NCBI RefSeq assembly: GCF_003248505.1
Contig: NZ_QFOA01000044.1
Coordinates: forward strand, 1 to 27,487
DNA length: 27,487 nucleotides
Reading direction: 5' to 3'
DNA from: Sphingobium sp.
GTDB lineage: Bacteria > Pseudomonadota > Alphaproteobacteria > Sphingomonadales > Sphingomonadaceae
A program made the position numbers and the translations under genes. The notes under the pieces were generated by a model. It did no database searches, was not told where the DNA came from, and saw only the letters and a list, made by a program, of their open reading frames with translations. Of this stretch, positions 23,160 to 27,487 are shown piece after piece. Each line of letters starts with the position of its first letter. Positions within the stretch are counted from its first letter, which is position 1.

Positions 23160-23311
23160 GAGTCTTTCATGTCACACCGCCCCATCTTGAGTCCTCGCGC
23201 CCCGCATCGACTCAATATCTTGTGTCGCCGCCCAACCCAGCGCCCGCGTTAACGATTTTTCGAGCAACCGCTGTCAAGCTGCTGATCTTGACGCCGGACT
23301 CCCGAGGACTC
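23160..23311 (+). promoter_or_regulatory. ccrM leader with five GANTC sites
   Basis: GAGTC at 23160 and 23189, GACTC at 23209, 23297 and 23307: five CcrM target sites in 152 bp, against about 0.6 expected at random base composition. TTAA elements that could be CtrA half-sites lie at 23127 (TTAACC) and 23249 (TTAACG). In Caulobacter ccrM is activated by CtrA and shut off when GANTC sites in its leader become fully methylated; the same logic is likely here. The 292-bp stretch 23059-23350 otherwise holds no gene. Confidence 0.6.
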
Positions 23312-23350
23312 ATCGCATGGTCCTCAAGACGAACGGGGGCGAAAGAGCAT

Positions 23351-24490
23351 ATGGGTGTGATGGAGCGGGTCGCGGCGCCGCGACGCAGGAAAGCGGCGGC
23401 GCAGGTTGACAATAGCGCGGAGATCGCCACCGATTGCCTGCTGCGGGGCGACTGCATCGCCGAAATGGCCAAGCTGCCCGACGCCTGCGTCGACATGATC
23501 TTCGCCGATCCGCCCTACAATCTCCAACTGGGCGGCGACCTTTTCCGCCCGGAGGGCAGCCGGGTCGATGCCGTCGACAACGATTGGGACAAGTTCGATA
23601 CGCTGTGCAGCTACGACCGTTTCACCAAGGCGTGGCTGGCGCAGGCGCGCCGTATCCTCAAGCCCAACGGCACCATCTGGGTGATCGGCAGCTACCACAA
23701 CATCTTTCGCGTCGGCACCGCGCTCCAGGACGAGGGGTTCTGGATTCTCAACGACATCATCTGGCGCAAGTCCAACCCCATGCCCAATTTCAAGGGCACG
23801 CGTTTCACCAATGCGCATGAAACGCTGATCTGGGCGAGCCAGGGCGAGGATGCGCGCTACACCTTCAATTACAAGGCGATGAAGACGCTCAATGACGAGC
23901 TTCAGATGCGCTCCGACTGGGTGTTGCCAATCTGCGCCGGTCCCGAACGGCTAAAGCGCAACGGGACCAAGGCGCACCCGACGCAAAAGCCCGAATCGCT
24001 GCTCTATCGCGTGCTTCTGGCCTGCACGAAGCCCGGCGACGTGGTGCTCGATCCCTTCTTCGGCACCGGCACCACCGGCGCTGTCGCCAAGCGGCTGGGG
24101 CGCAAGTGGATCGGGATCGAGCGGGAAGACGATTATATTGAGGTCGCGCTGGAACGGATCGAGGCGGCGCTGCCCCTGGACGAAAGTGCGCTCACCATTA
24201 TGCAAACGGCGCGTCAGCAGCCCAAGGTCGCGTTCGGCACGCTGGTGGAAACCGGCTATCTGCACCCCGGCGCCATCCTGACCGACACCAAGCGCCGCTG
24301 GCAGGCCGTCGTGCGCGCCGACGGATCGCTCAGCGTGGGAGCGGATTCAGGCTCGATCCACAAGCTGGGCGCGACGCTTCAGGGCGCGCCCAGTTGCAAC
24401 GGCTGGACCTTCTGGCATCATGAAGCGGGGGGCAAGCTGTTGCCCATCGACACGCTGCGCCAGACCTATTTGTTGGCGAACGAGCCTTGA
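23351..24490 (+). CDS. ccrM: CcrM-type GANTC adenine methyltransferase
   Basis: 379 residues. A beta-class N6-adenine DNA methyltransferase: catalytic motif IV DPPY (53-56, FADPPYNLQL) precedes the SAM-binding motif I DPFFGTGTTG (234-243). HPTQKPESLLYR lies between them. The extra C-terminal about 90 residues (VAFGTLVETGYLHPGAIL... NGWTFWHHEAGGKLLPID) is the CcrM-specific domain, which distinguishes it from restriction-linked enzymes; no restriction endonuclease is adjacent. It methylates A in GANTC and couples transcription to the cell cycle. Start ATG 23351 has GAAAGAG upstream. A GTG at 23222 would add 43 residues rich in Arg and Ser that cover the GANTC leader, and is rejected. folP follows with overlap. 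Confidence 0.96.
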   Translation: MGVMERVAAPRRRKAAAQVDNSAEIATDCLLRGDCIAEMAKLPDACVDMIFADPPYNLQLGGDLFRPEGSRVDAVDNDWDKFDTLCSYDRFTKAWLAQARRILKPNGTIWVIGSYHNIFRVGTALQDEGFWILNDIIWRKSNPMPNFKGTRFTNAHETLIWASQGEDARYTFNYKAMKTLNDELQMRSDWVLPICAGPERLKRNGTKAHPTQKPESLLYRVLLACTKPGDVVLDPFFGTGTTGAVAKRLGRKWIGIEREDDYIEVALERIEAALPLDESALTIMQTARQQPKVAFGTLVETGYLHPGAILTDTKRRWQAVVRADGSLSVGADSGSIHKLGATLQGAPSCNGWTFWHHEAGGKLLPIDTLRQTYLLANEP

Positions 24491-25614
24491 TCCTTCCCGC
24501 CGATGCGCGCCTCTATCTGAAACCCGTCTGGTTCGTGCCGTCGCCCATCGGCCTGCCCGACGGCAGCGCGGCACGCATGGGCAACGGCCTTCTCTGGTTC
24601 CAGGGTTATGAACTGACCGCCTATGAAGGCCCGCGCCGTATCGTGCGTCAGGTCGTGCCCGTGGCGGAGTTCGCCGACACCGTCGCGGCCTTTCCCGATT
24701 CGCTGGCGGATCGTGCCGCGCGGATCGCCGCGGCGATCTCGGCTCCGCGCGCGGCGCTTGCGCTTGAGGGTCGCACCGTTCGCTTCGACGCGCCGCAGGT
24801 CATGGCGATCCTGAACGTGACGCCCGACAGCTTTTCGGATGGCGGGCGGCATAGCGGCGATCCTCAGGCGGCGGCTGACGCCGGCTTCGCGATGGCGGCG
24901 GCAGGCGCCGCGCTGATCGACGTGGGGGGCGAATCGACTCGCCCCCGCGCCGAAAAGATATGGGAAGGCGATGAGATCGCGCGCGTCGTGCCCGTCATCG
25001 AAAGGCTCGTCGCAGCGGGCGTTCCTGTCTCCATCGACACGCGCAAGGCCGCGGTGATGGAAGCGGCGCTCGCGGCGGGCGCGGCCATCGTCAACGACGT
25101 ATCGGCGCTCGCGCACGATCCCCGCAGCATGGATGTCGTCGCGCAAGCGGGCTGCCCCGTGGTCCTGATGCACGCGCCGTCCGCAGGGGACGATCCACAT
25201 GATCGCTCCGGCCTCGGGCCGGATGGCTATGGCGATGTGGTCGCCGCCGTGTTCGATCATCTCGAATCGCGCATCGCCGCCTGCCTTGCCGCAGGGATCG
25301 CGCGCGACCGGATCGTCGTCGATCCCGGCCTTGGCTTCGGTAAGACGCTGGCCGACAATCTCGCCCTCGTGAACGGCCTTGCCACATTTCAGGGGCTGGG
25401 CGTGCCGGTGCTGTTCGCGGGCAGTCGCAAGCGTCTTATCGGCGCGCTCTCCAACGAAGCGCCCGCCGCCGACCGGCTCGGTGGCTCGATCGCGCTTGCC
25501 TTCCGCGCGGCGCAGCAAGGCGCGCAGATGGTGCGCGTCCACGATGTGAAGGAAAGCGTGCAGGCGCTCCACCTCTGGCGCGGGCTTGCCGACGCGGGGC
25601 TGAGCGCTTTCTGA
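24487..25614 (+). CDS. folP: Dihydropteroate synthase with N-terminal extension
   Basis: 375 residues from TTG 24487, overlapping the ccrM stop in TTGA. The pterin-binding TIM barrel begins near residue 103: AILNVTPDSFSDGG (107-120), GGESTRPR, VSIDTRK, IVNDVSAL, VDPGLGFGKT and FAGSRKR are the sequential phosphate, pterin and pABA motifs. It joins pABA to dihydropterin diphosphate for folate and is the sulfonamide target. The first about 100 residues (LYLKPVWFVPSPIG...) have no barrel counterpart and are an extension I associate with alphaproteobacterial versions. A shorter start at ATG 24577 is possible. The TTG was preferred because reading continues in good codon usage and overlaps ccrM, but no strong ribosome site is visible. 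Confidence 0.94.
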   Translation: MILPADARLYLKPVWFVPSPIGLPDGSAARMGNGLLWFQGYELTAYEGPRRIVRQVVPVAEFADTVAAFPDSLADRAARIAAAISAPRAALALEGRTVRFDAPQVMAILNVTPDSFSDGGRHSGDPQAAADAGFAMAAAGAALIDVGGESTRPRAEKIWEGDEIARVVPVIERLVAAGVPVSIDTRKAAVMEAALAAGAAIVNDVSALAHDPRSMDVVAQAGCPVVLMHAPSAGDDPHDRSGLGPDGYGDVVAAVFDHLESRIAACLAAGIARDRIVVDPGLGFGKTLADNLALVNGLATFQGLGVPVLFAGSRKRLIGALSNEAPAADRLGGSIALAFRAAQQGAQMVRVHDVKESVQALHLWRGLADAGLSAF

Positions 25615-25620
25615 CGCAAT

Positions 25621-26265
25621 CTATCGCTTGGGTGCGGCCTCTGCCTCTGTCGCATTGGCGGCTGGCGCCTCAGGCGTCGCCGCCTTGGGCGCGAAGGCGC
25701 GCAGGCTGGTCAGCGTCCGGTCGGCGATGCCCTGATATTGTTCGCTCAACATCTCGGGATAGACGAAGGTCGCGGTGACGATCGCGCCGTCTGCCTGCCG
25801 CAACAGCCGCACCGCCACATTATTGCCTTCGCCGTCATTGGCGGTGCCGCGATATTCATTCTCGCCGATATAGTCGCCATCGACCCCTTCGGCGCCGTTG
25901 CTCATCGCTTCCACGATCTGCTGGAGCGTCTGGTCGCCGCTGTTCTTCTGCCAGAACACGCGCACGTCCGCACCGGCGCCCGGGTCCTGATAGACGACAC
26001 CGTCCGCGTTGCTCGCGCCCTTGTCCTTCGTCCACCCCTCGGGCAGCGTGATGGAAAAGCCGCGATCCAGATTGACGTAGTTGCGGCTTTCCGCCTCGTC
26101 CGCGCCGTCCTGCTGGTTGGCGACCGCGTTGGCGGCGGCGGCATTGGCGGCGGCGGCCAGCTGTTCCTGCGTCGGCATGTCGCCCACCGGCTCGGTACGG
26201 CCGCACGCGGCCAGCATCAGAAGGGCGGGGACGGCGGCGAGGGCGGCGGAGGCGGCGTGTTTCAT
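25621..26265 (-). CDS. Putative lipoprotein
   Basis: 214 residues. Signal peptide MKHAASAALAAVPALLMLAAC with lipobox LAAC (cysteine 21) predicts lipidation and anchoring in the periplasm. An Ala/Asn-rich linker (AAAANAAAANAVANQQDG) is followed by a compact domain (about 62-185): NLDRGFSITLPEGWTKDKG and VFWQKNSGDQTLQQIVEAM, then GDYIGENEYRGTANDGEGNNVAVRLL and TFVYPEMLSEQYQGIADRTLTSLRAF. This layout recalls small PsbP/DUF1795-like lipoproteins, but I cannot name the family with certainty. The tail is Ala/Glu-rich. The start ATG 26265 was chosen over a TTG 12 nt upstream because the signal peptide begins naturally there. It is convergent with folP (6 nt between stops). Confidence 0.87.
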   Translation of the reverse strand: MKHAASAALAAVPALLMLAACGRTEPVGDMPTQEQLAAAANAAAANAVANQQDGADEAESRNYVNLDRGFSITLPEGWTKDKGASNADGVVYQDPGAGADVRVFWQKNSGDQTLQQIVEAMSNGAEGVDGDYIGENEYRGTANDGEGNNVAVRLLRQADGAIVTATFVYPEMLSEQYQGIADRTLTSLRAFAPKAATPEAPAANATEAEAAPKR

Positions 26266-26330
26266 AAGCCGTTCCAAAGCATAGCCGCCTGCTAATTACA
26301 ACGATACATGGCCTTGAAACGACGGCCCGT

Positions 26331-27487
<1,157 letters not shown>

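Noticed and set aside
23222..23350. Upstream GTG start giving a 422-residue CcrM
   Set aside because: The added residues are atypical for the family and would turn the GANTC-rich regulatory leader into coding sequence. The ATG at 23351 gives the usual length.
26266..26330. GGAAC just before the lipoprotein start as a stress-sigma -35 box
   Set aside because: It lies next to the start codon, leaving no room for the -10 element; it more likely contributes to the ribosome site.

Overview
The window is GC-rich, densely coding chromosome from an alphaproteobacterium, very probably a member of the Sphingomonadaceae (Sphingobium/Sphingomonas/Novosphingobium type). The main evidence is a 420-residue serine palmitoyltransferase that closely matches my memory of the Sphingomonas paucimobilis enzyme, a dedicated acyl carrier protein directly upstream of it, a CcrM-type GANTC methyltransferase, a mitochondrial-type complex I accessory subunit (NDUFS4-like) and an EcfG-type stress promoter in front of a CsbD gene. 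No phage, transposon, CRISPR, rRNA or tRNA was seen. The content is mostly core or lineage-core genome.

Layout. 1-681: 3' end of an unrecognised gene, overlapping tail-to-tail with a hybrid histidine kinase (638-2626, -). 2730-7170: a minus-strand run read as hrpB, NDUFS4-like subunit, sphingolipid ACP, serine palmitoyltransferase. 7318-8928: a second hybrid kinase with a PAS-like N-terminus, convergent with a TauE/SafE permease (8937-9716, -). 9795-11207: divergent polyprenyl diphosphate synthase and chorismate mutase. 11212-13648: minus-strand EamA transporter, lipid-kinase-like protein and secreted DUF2141 protein. 13781-16109: lptF-lptG. 16110-16269: a convergent gap that appears to hold an undescribed ~93-nt small RNA on the minus strand. 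16270-18638: divergent fatty acid desaturase and GNAT-fold protein (ceramide synthase candidate). 18743-18925: CsbD. 19053-21964: tightly overlapping glmM, DUF1272 gene, thiD and rnhB. 21978-23058: TetR and ArsR regulators. 23351-25614: ccrM-folP, preceded by a cluster of GANTC sites. 25621-26265: lipoprotein. 26331-27487: sigma-54 enhancer-binding response regulator, cut by the window edge.

How it fits together. The biological theme is the envelope. Serine palmitoyltransferase plus its ACP start sphingoid-base synthesis. A GNAT-fold protein could perform N-acylation, a desaturase could tailor acyl chains, a DAGK-type kinase could phosphorylate a lipid, and LptF/LptG energise glycolipid export in a group that classically uses glycosphingolipids instead of LPS. 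These links beyond spt/acp are inference. The second theme is control: two soluble or membrane hybrid kinases, a sigma-54 activator, CcrM epigenetic control with a self-methylation-prone promoter, a probable ArsR autoregulatory operator, and the candidate small RNA with C-rich loops.
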